Below are positions 9,795 through 19,691 of a DNA stretch of 64,000 nucleotides, one piece after another. The position numbers and the translations under genes were made by a program. Origin of the DNA: Gaiellasilicea sp963791905 (GTDB taxonomy: Bacteria; Actinomycetota; Thermoleophilia; Gaiellales; Gaiellaceae). Each line of letters begins with the position of its first letter. Position 1 is the first letter of the stretch. The notes under the pieces are model-generated. The model saw nothing but the letters and a program-made list of their open reading frames with translations. It was not told the origin of the DNA and did no database searches. The stretch lies in assembly GCA_963791905.1 (NCBI GenBank), contig CAWBTX010000002.1, positions 496,001-560,000 of the forward strand. The letters are read 5' to 3'.

Positions 9795-11179
9795 CCCGCC
9801 TCCTCGCTGCAGGCGCGGCCACCGCGGTCGTGGCCCTGGCGGCGGCGTGCGCCGTCGTCCCGGACCGACCTCGTGAACCCCGAGGCGTCGACCCCGAAGC
9901 CGAAGCCACCGAAGCGAACGAAGGCGCTCGTGACGGTCGTCGACGGCGACACGCACGGCGCGTCGACGGCGCGCGGGTCGTGATCGGCCGCCGCGCCGAC
10001 TACGCGAACACCCGCGGCCTCGCCTCGGTGCGGCTGAAGCGCCGCACGTCGCTGCAGGTGCGCGTCTCGAAGCCGGGCTACATCACCCGCACAGTCCGCA
10101 TGCCGTTCCGGCAGCGCCGCGACGCTGACGGTCAAGCTCTACAAGCGCGCGTCTGCAGTGGACGATGTTCGGCGCGAACGCCCGCCGCACGAGCGCCCAC
10201 ACCGACATCCGGCTGCGGCCGCCGTTCCGCGTCGCCTGGTCGCGCGGGGTCGGCTACCTGGTCGAGTTCCCCGCAGTCGTCTCCGAGGGAATGGCGTACG
10301 TCGGCAACTACAAGGGCCACATCTACGCGCTGCGGATGCGTGACGGGAAGGTGGCGTGGAAGCTACCGGCCTCCGGCTCGAAGATGGCCTCCTCGCCGGC
10401 GATCGCGGGAAGAGCCTCGTCGTCCACGGCATGGACGGGCTCGTCCGCGTGCTCGACCGCCGGAACGGCCGCCTCCGCTTCACGTACCGGGTCGGCTCGC
10501 CGATCGAGTCGTCGCCCATCGTCGTCGGCGGCGTCGACTACTTCGGCGCCTGGAACGGGCGCGTCTACGCCCTCGATCTGAGGCGCCGGAAGCTGCGCTG
10601 GACGTACGCGAGCGGCTACAAGATCACCTCGAGCGCGGCGATCGCCGGCGGCACGCTCTACATCGGCGACTACGGCGGCCGCCTGCTCGCGCTCTCGCGC
10701 AAGACCGGCCGGCTCCGCTTCGCGCGCTCCGTCGGCGGCCGGATCTACGGCACGCCTGCCGTCGCCGCGGGCCGCGTGTTCGTGCCGTCCTCGACCGGCG
10801 GCAGCCTGACCGCGTTCACGACCGGCGGCCGCTACCTCTGGCGGCAGAGCACCGGCTCGTACGTCTACTCGTCGCCCGCGGTCTGGGCCGGACGCGTCTT
10901 CTTCGGCTCCTACAACGGCCGCTTCTACGCCTGTCGGCCAGGTCCGGCCGAATCCTGTGGTCGGTCCGCGCGGGCGGCCCGGTCTCCGGCGCCGCCGTCG
11001 TCGTCTCGGGCGTCGCCTACGCGGGCAGCACGTGGGGCCGGATCACCGGCGTCGACGCGAAGAGCGGCCGCGTCGTGCTCAGCTTCCCGCACGGCGAGTA
11101 CGTGCCCGTCTCCGGCAACGGCCGGCGGCTGCTCCTGCACGGCTACTCGCGGATCTGGGCCGTCGAGCCGAAGCGATGA
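9791..11179 (+). CDS. lipoprotein with PQQ-like beta-propeller repeats (first of two)
   Basis: The N-terminus has a signal peptide ending in a lipobox (LAAAC, Cys20). A small beta domain follows (LVTVVDGDTH, ARVVIGRRADY, LQVRVSKPGYITRTV) that resembles a PEGA or carboxypeptidase-regulatory repeat. About seven PQQ-type blades then follow, each with a YVGNYKGHIYALRMRDGK-like pattern of G-x-x-Y-A-L-D plus a W (AWKLPASGSK, LRWTYASGYK, YLWRQSTGSY, ILWSVRAGG). The propeller is a binding scaffold outside the cell. No PQQ quinone site or dehydrogenase residues were identified. The gene is frame-disrupted in several places. It overlaps the second propeller gene (ATGA). Confidence 0.7.
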   Translation: MTRLLAAGAATAVVALAAACAVVPDRPREPRGVDPEAEATEANEGARDGRRRRHARRVDGARVVIGRRADYANTRGLASVRLKRRTSLQVRVSKPGYITRTVRMPFRQRRDADGQALQARVCSGRCSARTPAARAPTPTSGCGRRSASPGRAGSATWSSSPQSSPREWRTSATTRATSTRCGCVTGRWRGSYRPPARRWPPRRRSREEPRRPRHGRARPRARPPERPPPLHVPGRLADRVVAHRRRRRRLLRRLERARLRPRSEAPEAALDVRERLQDHLERGDRRRHALHRRLRRPPARALAQDRPAPLRALRRRPDLRHACRRRGPRVRAVLDRRQPDRVHDRRPLPLAAEHRLVRLLVARGLGRTRLLRLLQRPLLRLSARSGRILWSVRAGGPVSGAAVVVSGVAYAGSTWGRITGVDAKSGRVVLSFPHGEYVPVSGNGRRLLLHGYSRIWAVEPKR

Positions 11180-12439
11180 AGTGGGTGCTGTGGACGGTGG
11201 CCGGCGTCGTGCTGCTCGCCGCGGGAGCTGCCGCGGTCTACGTGTGGGACAAGCGCGAGGCGGCCAGGACGTGCGCGGCTCGTCGACCGTCGAGTTCGTC
11301 GAGACCGAGGAGCCCGAGGAGGAGCCGCGCGCCGCCGCCGCCGGCCGCATCGGCCCCGGGATCGTCTGGCCGACCTACGGCTTCGACAACGAGCGGCAGC
11401 GGGTCGTCTCCTTCGGCCTGCGGCCGCCCTTCCGCCGCATCTGGACCTTCGGCGCCCGCGACCTGCTCGAGTTCCCGCCCGCGATCGCCTACGGCCGCCT
11501 CTACTTCACGAACAACTCCGGCGTCCTGTTCGCGGTCAACGCGAAGACCGGCAAGCGCGCGTGGCGCTTCAAGTCGGGCCGCTGCGTCGCCTCGACGCCC
11601 GCCGTCTCGGGGCACACCGTCTTCCAGTCCTTCATGAACAAGCCGCCGTGCAACAGCAAGCGCCCGCCCGGCCGGCTCGAGGGCGAGGTGATCGCCTTCG
11701 CCACCGGCTTCGGCCGGATCCGCTGGCGCACGCGGCTGGGCCCGGTCGAGTCGTCGCCGCTCGTCGCGAACGGGCGCGTCTACGTCGGCGACTGGCGCGG
11801 CCGCGTCTACGCGCTCGACGAGCGGACCGGTCGCGTCCGCTGGACGTTCGAGGGCGACGGGCGGATCAAGGGCTCGCTCGCGCTCTCGGGCAACCGCCTC
11901 TACGTCGGCAACTACAAGGGCTACCTCTACGCGCTGAACGCGACAGACGGGCAAGCAGATCTGGCGCGCGCGGTCGCAGGATCGCTTCGGCGGCCGCGGC
12001 CAGTTCTACTCGACCCCGACCGCCGCGTACGGCCGCGTCTACCTCGGCTCGACCGACGGCAAGGTCTACTCCTTCGGCGCCACGAGCGGCGAGCTGCGCT
12101 GGTCGCAGGGAACCGGCGACTACGTCTACTCCTCGCCGGCCGTGTGGCGGAAGAAGGTTTACGCCGGCTCGTACTCCGGCAGCTTCTTCGCCTTCGACGC
12201 CGCGACCGGCGACGTCGTCTGGGAGTTCGACGCGAGCGGCGAGATCTCCGGGTCGCCGACGATCCTCGACGGCGTCGTCTACTTCGCGACGCTGAAGGAG
12301 AGGACCTTCGCGCTCGACGCACGGAACGGCAAGGTGCTCTGGACGTTCCCCGACGGCAAGTACACGCCCGTCGTCGCCGACCGCGAGCGGCTCTACCTGG
12401 TCGGCACACGCGCGCGTCTATGGGATGGTGGAGCGATGA
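11176..12439 (+). CDS. membrane-anchored PQQ-like beta-propeller protein (second of two)
   Basis: The ATG overlaps the previous stop. The protein starts with a signal anchor (WVLWTVAGVVLLAAGAAAVYVW), a short acidic linker (VEFVETEEPEEEPR), then propeller blades such as FTNNSGVLFAVNAKTGKRAW, VYVGDWRGRVYALDERTG, YVGNYKGYLYALNATDG, YLGSTDGKVYSFGATSGELR and YAGSYSGSFFAFDAATGDVV. It ends VYGMVER. Blade sequence and order closely resemble those of the preceding gene, so the pair arose by tandem duplication. Disruptions occur near 11270, 11945 and 12413. Function is unknown; extracellular glycan or envelope binding is the most likely inference from the location. Confidence 0.68.
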
Positions 12440-13370
12440 GGTACGTCGGTCACCGGAGCGGCCGGGTTCATCGGCTCGCACCTCGGCAGAGGCGCTCGCA
12501 GCGGGCGGGGCACGAGGTCGTCGGCATCGACTCCTTCACGGACTACTACGACCCGGCGCTGAAGGAGCGGAACGCGGCCGCGCTCGACGTCCGCCGGCTC
12601 GATCTGGCCGAGGACGAGCTCGACTTCGAGCGGCTTCGACGGCGTCTTCCACCTCGCCGGCCAGCCGGGCGTGCGCAGCTTCGGCGACGTCTTCCCGCTC
12701 TACGTCCGCCAGAACGTGCTCGCGAGCCAGCGCGTGTTCGAGGCGGCCGCCGCGGCCGGGACGCGCGTCGTCTTCGCCTCCTCGTCCTCCGTCTACGGCG
12801 AGGCCGAGCGCTACCCGACGCCCGAGGAGACGCCGCCGCGGCCGCTCTCGCCGTACGGGATCACGAAGCTGACCTGCGAGCACCTCGCGCGGGCGTACGC
12901 GCGCAGCTTCGGGCTCGACGCCGTCGTCCTCCGCTACTTCAACGCCTACGGGCCGCGGCAGCGGCCGGACATGGCCTTCCCGCGCATCGTGGGGGCGCTC
13001 GCCGAGGGCCGGCCGTTCACGCTCTACGGCGACGGCGAGCAGAGCCGCAGCTTCACCTACGTCGGCGACGTGGTCGAGGCGACGATGCTGGCGATGGACA
13101 GGCGCGGCGGCGGGGTCGGTCTTCAACGTCGGCGGCGGCGAGGAGGCGACCCTGAACGAGACGATCGCGCTGCTCGAGGGCATCGCCGGACGCCGCCTCG
13201 ACGTGCGGCGCGAGCCGGCCGTCCTCGGCGACCAGCGGCGCACGAAGGCCGACACGACCCGGATCCAGGCCGACCTCGGCTGGGCGCCGCGCACGTCCCT
13301 CGCGGATGGGCTGCGGGCTCAGTGGGAGTGGGCCCAGTTGAAGCCAGCAGAGCTATCCTCGCCCGCGTGA
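12436..13370 (+). CDS. NAD-dependent epimerase/dehydratase (extended SDR, nucleotide sugar)
   Basis: Starting at the ATG overlapping the previous stop, MRYV, then in a neighbouring frame VTGAAGFIGSHL-like residues supply the GxxGxxG dinucleotide motif. Clear segments follow: VVGIDSFTDYYDPALKERN, GVFHLAGQPGVRSFG, VVFASSSSVYGEAERYPT, LSPYGITKLTCEHL (catalytic Tyr-x3-Lys), LRYFNAYGPRQRPDMAF, FTLYGDGEQSRSFTYVGD and FNVGGGEEATLN. This is the UDP-glucose/UDP-glucuronate 4-epimerase type, about 310 residues. It should supply the nucleotide sugar for the glycosyltransferases of this cluster. At least four frame changes. The stop overlaps the next start (GTGA). Confidence 0.8.
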
Positions 13371-14278
13371 GTCGCCCGCGCCCCCTCCCCGAGCCGGATC
13401 TCGACGCCGAGCAGGAGGTCGACCTCCGCTCGGCGTGGAGCCGCATCGCCGCGCGCTGGTGGCTGCCGGTGCTCGGCCTCGCGCTCGGCGTCGTCGTCGG
13501 CTACCTCCTCGCGCTCGGCGGCGGGCAGGTGTACCGCGCCGAGACGCTCGTCTACCTCGGCGTCCCCTTCACGCCGGGCGGCGGCGGCGTGATCCCGAAC
13601 AGCATCGCGACGAACCCGCGCATCGTCGGCGAGATCGTGCGCTCCGAGGCGGCGCTGAGGGCGGCGTCCCGCGCGAGCGGCATCCCGGTCTCGAAGCTCC
13701 GCGGCTCGATCTCGACGCGCCGCGGTGATCGCCGCCGGCCAGGGCCGGACGGCGACGACGACCCTCTACGAGATCGCGGTGACGGGATCCGCGCCGGCCA
13801 AGGTGGAGCGGGCCGCCGACACGCTCGCGCGCCGGGTGACGCGCACCGCCGGCGGCTACGTCGACGACAAGCTCGCGACGCTGGAGGAGCAGATCGGCAA
13901 CGACGAGAAGGAGCTCGAGGGGATCAACTCGCGCTTCAACATCGCCGCGCGCGAACAGGCGGCGGCGCTCGCGAACCAGTCGCTGCCGATCACCGAGCGG
14001 CTGCTGATCGTCACGAGCCTGAACTCGACGCTGTCCGCGCTCGAGCAGCGGCGGAGCACGATCCAGGAGGACCTCCTGAACGCGCGCCAGCTCGTCACGC
14101 TCGCGACCGAGGTCGAGCAGGCGAGGGTCGTCGAGCCGGCCGTGGCGCGCAAGACGACTGCGCGCAGCACCCGCAACGCCGCGCTCGTCGGCGGCCTGAT
14201 CGGCCTGCTGCTCGGCTGCGCCGCGGCGCTCCTCGCCGATCCGTTCCTGGCGCGCGCGCCGCCTCGGCGAAGACCTAG
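13367..14278 (+). CDS. Wzz/chain-length-determinant-like protein
   Basis: GTG start. A proline-rich N-terminus is followed by the first membrane helix (WWLPVLGLALGVVVGYLLAL, residues ~28-47). A large outer domain follows, with coiled-coil character in LEEQIGNDEKELEGI and STIQEDLLNARQLVTLATEV. A second helix lies near the C-terminus (AALVGGLIGLLLGCAAALLA). This two-helix polysaccharide co-polymerase layout controls the length of polymer made by the Wzy-type protein upstream. No tyrosine-kinase domain is present. One extra base near 13722 splits the gene. About 303 residues. Confidence 0.7.
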   Translation: MSRPRPLPEPDLDAEQEVDLRSAWSRIAARWWLPVLGLALGVVVGYLLALGGGQVYRAETLVYLGVPFTPGGGGVIPNSIATNPRIVGEIVRSEAALRAASRASGIPVSKLRGSISTRRGDRRRPGPDGDDDPLRDRGDGIRAGQGGAGRRHARAPGDAHRRRLRRRQARDAGGADRQRREGARGDQLALQHRRARTGGGAREPVAADHRAAADRHEPELDAVRARAAAEHDPGGPPERAPARHARDRGRAGEGRRAGRGAQDDCAQHPQRRARRRPDRPAARLRRGAPRRSVPGARAASAKT

Positions 14279-14793
14279 CCCGACGTCGGCCCGGGGTCGT
14301 ACAGCTGCTCGACGAAGAAGCGCGCGGCGGTGTCGAGTCGATCGCCGTAGACCGACTCGGCGACCTCCAGCACCTCGCGTGCGGTCTGGAGCTGGAGATG
14401 CCGCCCGAGCAGCCGAACGTCATCCTCGTCCTCTCCGACGCGATGCGACAGGACTTTCATCGCGAGCAGGATCCGTGGCGATGCCGTCGAGACGCGCAGG
14501 CCCGGGACCTCGAGCGCCAACGGCGCCTCCGGATCGCGGCCCTGCGAGAAACCCCTTGACGGCGTCGTTCAGCCACCCATCGGGAAGGCCTCTCTCCTCG
14601 CCAGTGCACCCGCAACCTCGTAGATCGCCGCCTTGGGCTCGAAGACCGCGTCGATGTCGCGCGTCGAGCGCCGCTCGTCGAAGGCAAGCGCGATCGCAGC
14701 TCCTCCGACGACATACATCTCTCCGGCGATTCCGCGGGCGGCCAGCCGGCGTCCGAGCTCGGTGAGGAGATCGTGGATCTCGCCGCGGCGCAT
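14275..14793 (-). CDS. nucleotidyltransferase (DUF6036-like), toxin-like
   Basis: 172 residues from ATG 14793: MRRGEIHDLLTELGRRLAA, then MYVVGGAAIALAFD and TRDIDAVFEP, which supply the GG and DxD motifs of the nucleotidyltransferase fold. The distal half reads VPGLRVSTASPRILLAMK and LQTAREVLEVAESVYG. The family is typically found as the second gene of a two-gene operon and is regarded as toxin-like. Its start overlaps the stop of the upstream partner (TGATG). The middle (about 14530-14570) needs two compensating frame changes. Confidence 0.6.
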
Positions 14794-15236
14794 CAAACGC
14801 GGTCCAACGAACGCGCCGGCCAGAGGATGCCCCGGCGCTTGAGCGCGATCGGCGCTGCGCAAGACTGACGGCGCGAAGACCCGGCACCGCGCTGACGAAC
14901 CAAAAGCGGTCGAGAAACCTCTCGGGCTCGCGTGACCCACGCCGGACAGGGCAGGTTGCGTGTGGCAGCGAAGTGCTCGGCGAGCGCGGCCAACAGGGCG
15001 TCGCCTCGAGCGTCGCCGGTCAACTCGGGTCGTTCGCGGATCAGCGCTGCGAGCTCGTCGTCCGACCGACGACCCGCTGGTCGAGGAAGTCGCGCACGGC
15101 TGCAAGGGTCTCGTCGCCGCCGGCGATTCGTCGCGCGGTCGTCGGCGAGGCTCGCGCTTCGTCCGCCCCGCGGCTCGGTCGGCGCGTCCGCGTCGGCAAC
15201 GTACGCACCCTGCCGAATCCGATCGATCAATCCCAT
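14793..15236 (-). CDS. partner protein of the DUF6036-like nucleotidyltransferase
   Basis: ATG 15236 gives MGLIDRIRQGAYVADADAPT. Later parts are DDELAALIRERPELTGDARG, ALLAALAEHFAATRNLPCP and SPIALKRRGILWPA-like residues near the end. The last pattern (a basic RRGI/V segment following a conserved serine-proline) is typical of the small protein encoded in front of DUF6036 nucleotidyltransferases. The middle is frame-disrupted. It probably acts as the antitoxin or adaptor of the pair. This is inferred from gene order and the overlapping start/stop. Confidence 0.45.
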   Translation of the reverse strand: MGLIDRIRQGAYVADADAPTEPRGGRSASLADDRATNRRRRRDPCSRARLPRPAGRRSDDELAALIRERPELTGDARGDALLAALAEHFAATRNLPCPAWVTRAREVSRPLLVRQRGAGSSRRQSCAAPIALKRRGILWPARSLDRV

Positions 15237-15259
15237 CGGCCTGAGGTTACGGGAGCCGC

Positions 15260-16243
15260 ATGTCGCGCGGCAAGCATGCCGTCGGCGGTAACGTCACGCG
15301 CGTGGTCGACGAAAAGCGCGTCGCGGTCGTCGTCCCCGCTCACAACGAGGAGCGCCTCATCGGCGAGACGCTCGCCGGGATCCCGGACTTCGTCGACCGC
15401 GTCTTCGTCGTCGACGACGCCTCGACGGACGAGACCGCTGCACGCGTGACCGAGACCGACGACGCCCGCGTCCGCCTCGTGAAGCGGGAGCAGAACGGCG
15501 GCGTCGGCGCCGCGATCGTCACGGGCTACGAGCAGGCGCTCGAGGAAGGAGTCGACGTCACCTGCGTGATGGCCGCCGACAACCAGATGGATCCCGCCGA
15601 CCTGCTCACGCTCGTCGAGCCGGTCGCGCGCGGCGAGGTCGACTACGCGAAGGCGAACCGGCTCGTCTCCGGCGAGGCGTGGCAGCTGATCCCGCGCACC
15701 CGCTACCTCGGCAACGCGATCCTCTCGCTGCTGACGAAGATCGCCTCCGGCTACTGGCACGTCGCCGACTCGCAGACCGGCTACACCGCGATCTCGCGCC
15801 CGATGCTCGCCCAGCTCGACCTCGACCGGATCTATCCCGGCTACGGCTTCCCGAACGACATGCTCGTGCACCTGAACGTCTGGAACGCGCGAGTGCGCGA
15901 CTTCCCCTCGCGGCCGGTCTACGGCGTCGGCGAGCAGTCGGGAATCAAGGTGCGCCGGGTGATCCCGCGGATCTCGTGGCTGCTGCTGAAGGGCTTCTTC
16001 TGGCGCCTGCGCGAGAAGTACGTCATCCGCGACTTCCACCCGCTCGTCTTCTTCTACGCGCTCGGGATCCTGATGACGGCCGTCGGCTTCGTGCTGGGCG
16101 TCGTCGAGGTCGTCCTGCGCCTGATGGGCAACGAGATCACGACGCCGACGATCGTGCTGGTGGCGCTGCTGCTGATCTCGGGGACGCAGTTCACGCTCTT
16201 CGCCATGTGGTTCGACATGGAGTCGAACAAGGACCTGCGCTGA
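15260..16243 (+). CDS. glycosyltransferase family 2 (polyprenyl-phosphate type) with C-terminal membrane helices
   Basis: 327 residues and fully open, one of the few intact long genes in the first 39 kb. The GT-A core is visible: VAVVVPAHNEERLIGETLAG, FVVDDASTDETAARV, QNGGVGAAIVTGYEQAL and CVMAADNQMDPADLL (the DxN/DxD metal site). The C-terminus has two membrane helices (LVFFYALGILMTAVGFVLGV and PTIVLVALLLISGTQFTLFA). This is the dolichyl/undecaprenyl-phosphate glucose or mannose synthase type, which makes the donor used by PMT/ArnT-like enzymes such as the one at 4.3-5.7 kb. It overlaps the next gene by 4 bases. Confidence 0.82.
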   Translation: MSRGKHAVGGNVTRVVDEKRVAVVVPAHNEERLIGETLAGIPDFVDRVFVVDDASTDETAARVTETDDARVRLVKREQNGGVGAAIVTGYEQALEEGVDVTCVMAADNQMDPADLLTLVEPVARGEVDYAKANRLVSGEAWQLIPRTRYLGNAILSLLTKIASGYWHVADSQTGYTAISRPMLAQLDLDRIYPGYGFPNDMLVHLNVWNARVRDFPSRPVYGVGEQSGIKVRRVIPRISWLLLKGFFWRLREKYVIRDFHPLVFFYALGILMTAVGFVLGVVEVVLRLMGNEITTPTIVLVALLLISGTQFTLFAMWFDMESNKDLR

Positions 16244-18184
16244 AGACGTCCAGCACCGCCGTACCGGTCGAGCAGGCCCCGCGCGTTCGCCTGATCTTCG
16301 GCGCGCTGATGCTGGTCCTGCTGCTGGCCGTCGCTCGACCAGACGATCGTCTCGACCGCGCTGCCGACCATCGTCGGCGAGCTCGGCGGGATCGAGCATC
16401 TCTCCTGGGTCGTCACGCCGTACCTGCTCGCGTCGACGGTCGTCGGGCCGATGTACGGCAAGCTCGGCGACCTCTACGGCCGCCGGATCGTGCTGCAGAC
16501 GGCGATCGTGATCTTCCTGGTCGGCTCGGCGCTGTGCGGGCTCGCGCAGAACATGGGCGAGCTGATCGCGTTCCGCGCGCTCCAGGGGATCGGCGGCGGC
16601 GGCCTGATCGTGACGACGATGGCCGTCGATCGGCGACATCGTGCCGCCGCGCGAGCGGGGCAAGTACCAGGGCTTCTTCGGCGCGGTCTTCGGCGTCTCG
16701 ACCGTGATCGGCCCGCTGCTCGGCGGCTTCTTCGTCGACAACCTCTCCTGGCGCTGGATCTTCTACATCAACCTGCCGCTCGGCGCCGCCGCGCTGGTCG
16801 TGATCGCGGCCGCGTTCCACCCCCGCACGACGCACGTCCAGCACCGCGATCGACTACGCGGGCGCGGCGCTGCTCGCCGGCGGGCTGTCGGCGATCGTGC
16901 TCTTCACGAGCCTCGGCGGGACGACGTGGGCGTGGGACTCGCGCAGATGCGTCGTGCTGGCCGTGCTCGGCGTCGTGCTGCTCGTCGCGTTCGCGCTGGT
17001 CGAGCGCCGCGCGGCCGAGCCGATCCTGCCGCTCGACGCTGTTCCGCAACCGGACCTTCGCGGTCACGAGCGCGATCGGCTTCATCGTCGGCTTCGCCCT
17101 GTTCGGCGCGGTCACCTACCTCCCGCTCTACCTGCAGATCGTGAAGGGCTACAGCCCGACCGAGTCGGGGCTCCTGCTCACGCCGCTGATGGCCGGCGTG
17201 CTCGTGACCTCGATCGGCAGCGGCCAGCTGATCAGCCGGCTCGGGCGCTACAGGCCGTTCCCGATCGTCGGCACGGCGCTGATGACGCGTCGCGCATGTA
17301 CCTCTCTCGCCGGGATCGGCGTCTCGATGCCGACCTGGCAGACCGCGCTCTACATGGTCGTGCTCGGCCTCGGGCTCGGGATGACGATGCAGGTGCTCGT
17401 GCTCGCCGCCCAGAACGCGGTCCCGTACGAGCTGCTCGGCGTCGCCACCTCCGGCTCGACGCTCTTCCGGCAGGTCGGCGGCTCGATCGGCGTCGCGATC
17501 TTCGGCGCGATCTTCGCGAACCGGCTCGCCGTCGAACCTCGCACTCGACCTCCCGCCCGGCGTGCGGCCACCGAGCCGCCGTCGAGCCCGGAGATCATCG
17601 CGCAGCTGCCGCCCGCGGTGCACGCGGCCTACCTCGAGGCGTTCGCCGCGTCGCTGCGGCCGGTGTTCGCCGTCGCGGCGGGCGTCTCCGTTCTCGCCTT
17701 CCTGCTCACGTGGCTGCTGCGCGAGGTGCCGCTCCGCAGAAGCGCCGCTGCCGACGGCGTCGCCGAGAAGTACGCGATGCCGCGCGAGGCGGAGTCGCTC
17801 CGCGAGCTCCAGCGAATCGTGGCCACGCTCGCGCAGCGCGAGAACCGCTGGCGCGTCTACGACGACGTCGCCCAGCGGGCCGGTCTCGATCTCGGCCCTG
17901 CCGAGCTGTGGCTGCTCGCGCGGATCGGGGAAGGGACCGCGGTCGACCTCGCCGACCCCAGGCTCACCGCGGCCGGCGAGTCGCTCGCGCGAACGAGGCC
18001 TGCTCGAGAACGGCCGCCTCGCCAGCGAAGGCGCGGCGGTGTACGACGCGCATCCTCGACCGCACGCCGGCAGGGTCTCGCCGAGCTCCTGGAGGGCTGG
18101 GCGCCGGAGGAGCACGACGAGGTCCTGGCGATGCTCGACCGCTTCGCGCGCGAGCTCGTCGCGACACCTCCAACCGACTCGTAG
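16240..18184 (+). CDS. DHA2-type MFS transporter with a C-terminal MarR-like domain
   Basis: The N-terminal ~500 residues are a 14-helix drug:H+ antiporter: LDQTIVSTALPTIVGELGG, WVVTPYLLASTVVGPMYGKL, GDLYGRRIV (motif A), ALQGIGGGGLIVTTMAV, GPLLGGFFVDNLSWRWIFYI (motif C region) and LGVATSGSTLFRQVGGSIG. After the last helix (FLLTWLLREVPLR) about 135 residues follow: ESLRELQRIVATLAQRENRW, LDLGPAELWLLARIGEG, then GLLENGRLASEGAAVYD-like residues and EEHDEVLAMLDRFARELV. These resemble a winged-helix MarR domain. There are several frame changes. The start is unusual: the only in-frame codon at the overlap is CTG at 16240. The role is probably export with self-sensing. Confidence 0.7.
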
Positions 18185-18186
18185 GG

Positions 18187-18554
18187 CTAGCCGGGCGCCG
18201 CCCGCATCGGCGCGAGCCCGCGGACGACGCGCGCGAAGTGAGGCCGGACGTCCGGCGCGAGCCGCAGCCATTGCGACCGAGGAACGAGCGCGCATGGCCG
18301 TCGAGCGCCCGCACGAGCTGCCTCCGCGCCTCGTAGACGACCGCCCACCGCTGCTCGCCGGCGCGCAGCGCGACCGTGTAGAAGCGGCCGGCGGTAGGTG
18401 CGGCCACGCCGCCCGGCAGCGTCGCGATGCCGGAGATCCCGTCGTGCGATACGCGGCAGCGATCGGCGCCGCATGCTGTCGTGCGGATCTCCTTCGCGGA
18501 CGCGGAACCTGCGATGACGAGCGCGGCCGCGAGAGTGAGGAAGAGGGCCCGCAC
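18187..18554 (-). CDS. small secreted protein
   Basis: The GTG start gives VRALFLTLAAALVIAGSASA followed by a signal-peptidase-like SASA/KE boundary. The mature part is ~95 residues with two cysteines (TTACGADRCRV) and TAGRFYTVALRAGEQRWAVV. One frame change near 18270 separates the last ~30 residues (LRLAPDVRPHFARVVRGL). No family recognised. Convergent with the MFS gene. Confidence 0.5.
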
Positions 18555-18629
18555 GATGCCCGTGTTACCCCGGCTACTCCGCCGAGGTTCCCGCTTAGGC
18601 TGAGCGCCACGTGTGCTGAACTCCGTCCG

Positions 18630-18728
18630 ATGACGCGCCTGGGTTACACGCTCGCACTGGCTTGGATCTCGTGCGGTGCCGCCCTCTGGGCGTGGCAGCT
18701 CGTCCGCCGCGTACTCGACTTTGCTTGA
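18630..18728 (+). CDS. very small membrane peptide (32 residues)
   Basis: MTRLGYTLALAWISCGAALW then VRRVLDFA and TGA. It is a single hydrophobic helix with a basic C-terminal end. Its stop overlaps the TTG start of the next membrane protein, as for translationally coupled genes. It is short, so it may be only a leader, but the overlap supports translation. Confidence 0.4.
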   Translation: MTRLGYTLALAWISCGAALWAWQLVRRVLDFA

Positions 18729-19690
18729 GCTCGTCGCGCACGTCGCGCTCGCGGGTGTGACGGCGCTTGCATGGCTCGGCGCCGGTTCGCTTGTGCTCCG
18801 CCCGGCGCGAGGCATTGTCGGCGACCGCCTGCTCGAGGCACTGAACGAGATCGGCGCCGGAGCGGTTGTCTTTGCCCTTGTCACACTTCTGGCCGGGCTC
18901 ACCGGCGCGCTCTACGCGGTGCCGTTCATCCTCGTCACGGCGGCCGCGGCCGCAGTCGGCGTCCTCCGGGCGATGCGGCTGCTCCGCCACGCCCGCCTTC
19001 CCCAGCTGAGCAGCGTTCCGGCGTGGCAGATGGGAATCGTCGTCGTGCTCTGTTTCTACGTAGTGCTCGCGGTCGTCACCACGGCCGCCCCGATCTCTTC
19101 CGATGACGCGCTTGCCTACCACGCGGCAGGCCCAGCCATCTTCGAGTCCTCGCACGAGCTGCCGGAGCTCTGGTGGAGCTGGGAGTCGTACCAGCCCTTC
19201 ACGGTCGAGATGCTCGTGCTCGATGGCTTTCTGCTCTGGGACGGCGAGCAGGGAGCATTCGCTCCGCTTCTCCTCGGCCTGGCCGCGCTGGCAGCGGTCG
19301 TCGGCGCAGCGGAGCGAATCGCCGGCCGCTCGGTTGCCCTGCTGGCCGGAGCCGTGTTCTTCGCGCAGCCCTTCATGCTTTGGCAGACGACGTCCACCTT
19401 CGTCGAGCCGGGGCTGGCACTTGCGTTGGCGTTGGCCTGCTGGAACCTCTGGCGCTTCGCCGAGAACGCGGCAACCTGGTGCATCGGTCTCGCCGGGCTC
19501 TTCGTCGGAGCCGCGGCAGGAATGAAGTACACCGGAGCCGCCGCGGGGCTCGTGTTCGCAGCCGTCGGCGCCGTTCTCTTACGCGATCGGCTCCGGTGGC
19601 GGCACGCCGTGGCGTTCTGGGTTCCCTCGCAATCGCCGTCGGGCTGGCCGGGCGACGAACTGGGTCGCGGCGGCGGCAGGGCGCCACGTA
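18721..19690 (+). CDS. polytopic membrane protein, truncated at its 3' end
   Basis: The TTG start gives LLELVAHVALAGVTALAWLG and at least eight hydrophobic segments (GAVVFALVTLLAGLTGALYA, MGIVVVLCFYVVLAVVTTA, LAALAAVVGAAERIAG, VALLAGAVFFAQPFMLW, CIGLAGLFVGAAAGMKYTGA). Loop motifs SDDALAYHAAGPAIFESSHE and FMLWQTTSTFVEPGLALALA resemble large glycosyltransferase-like membrane proteins (EpsG/ArnT-like). After ~300 residues the frame breaks (VPSQSPSGWPG) and within ~60 bases the sequence becomes FtsH. A normal family member would continue for several hundred residues, so the 3' part is missing. Confidence 0.55.
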
Positions 19691-19691
19691 T

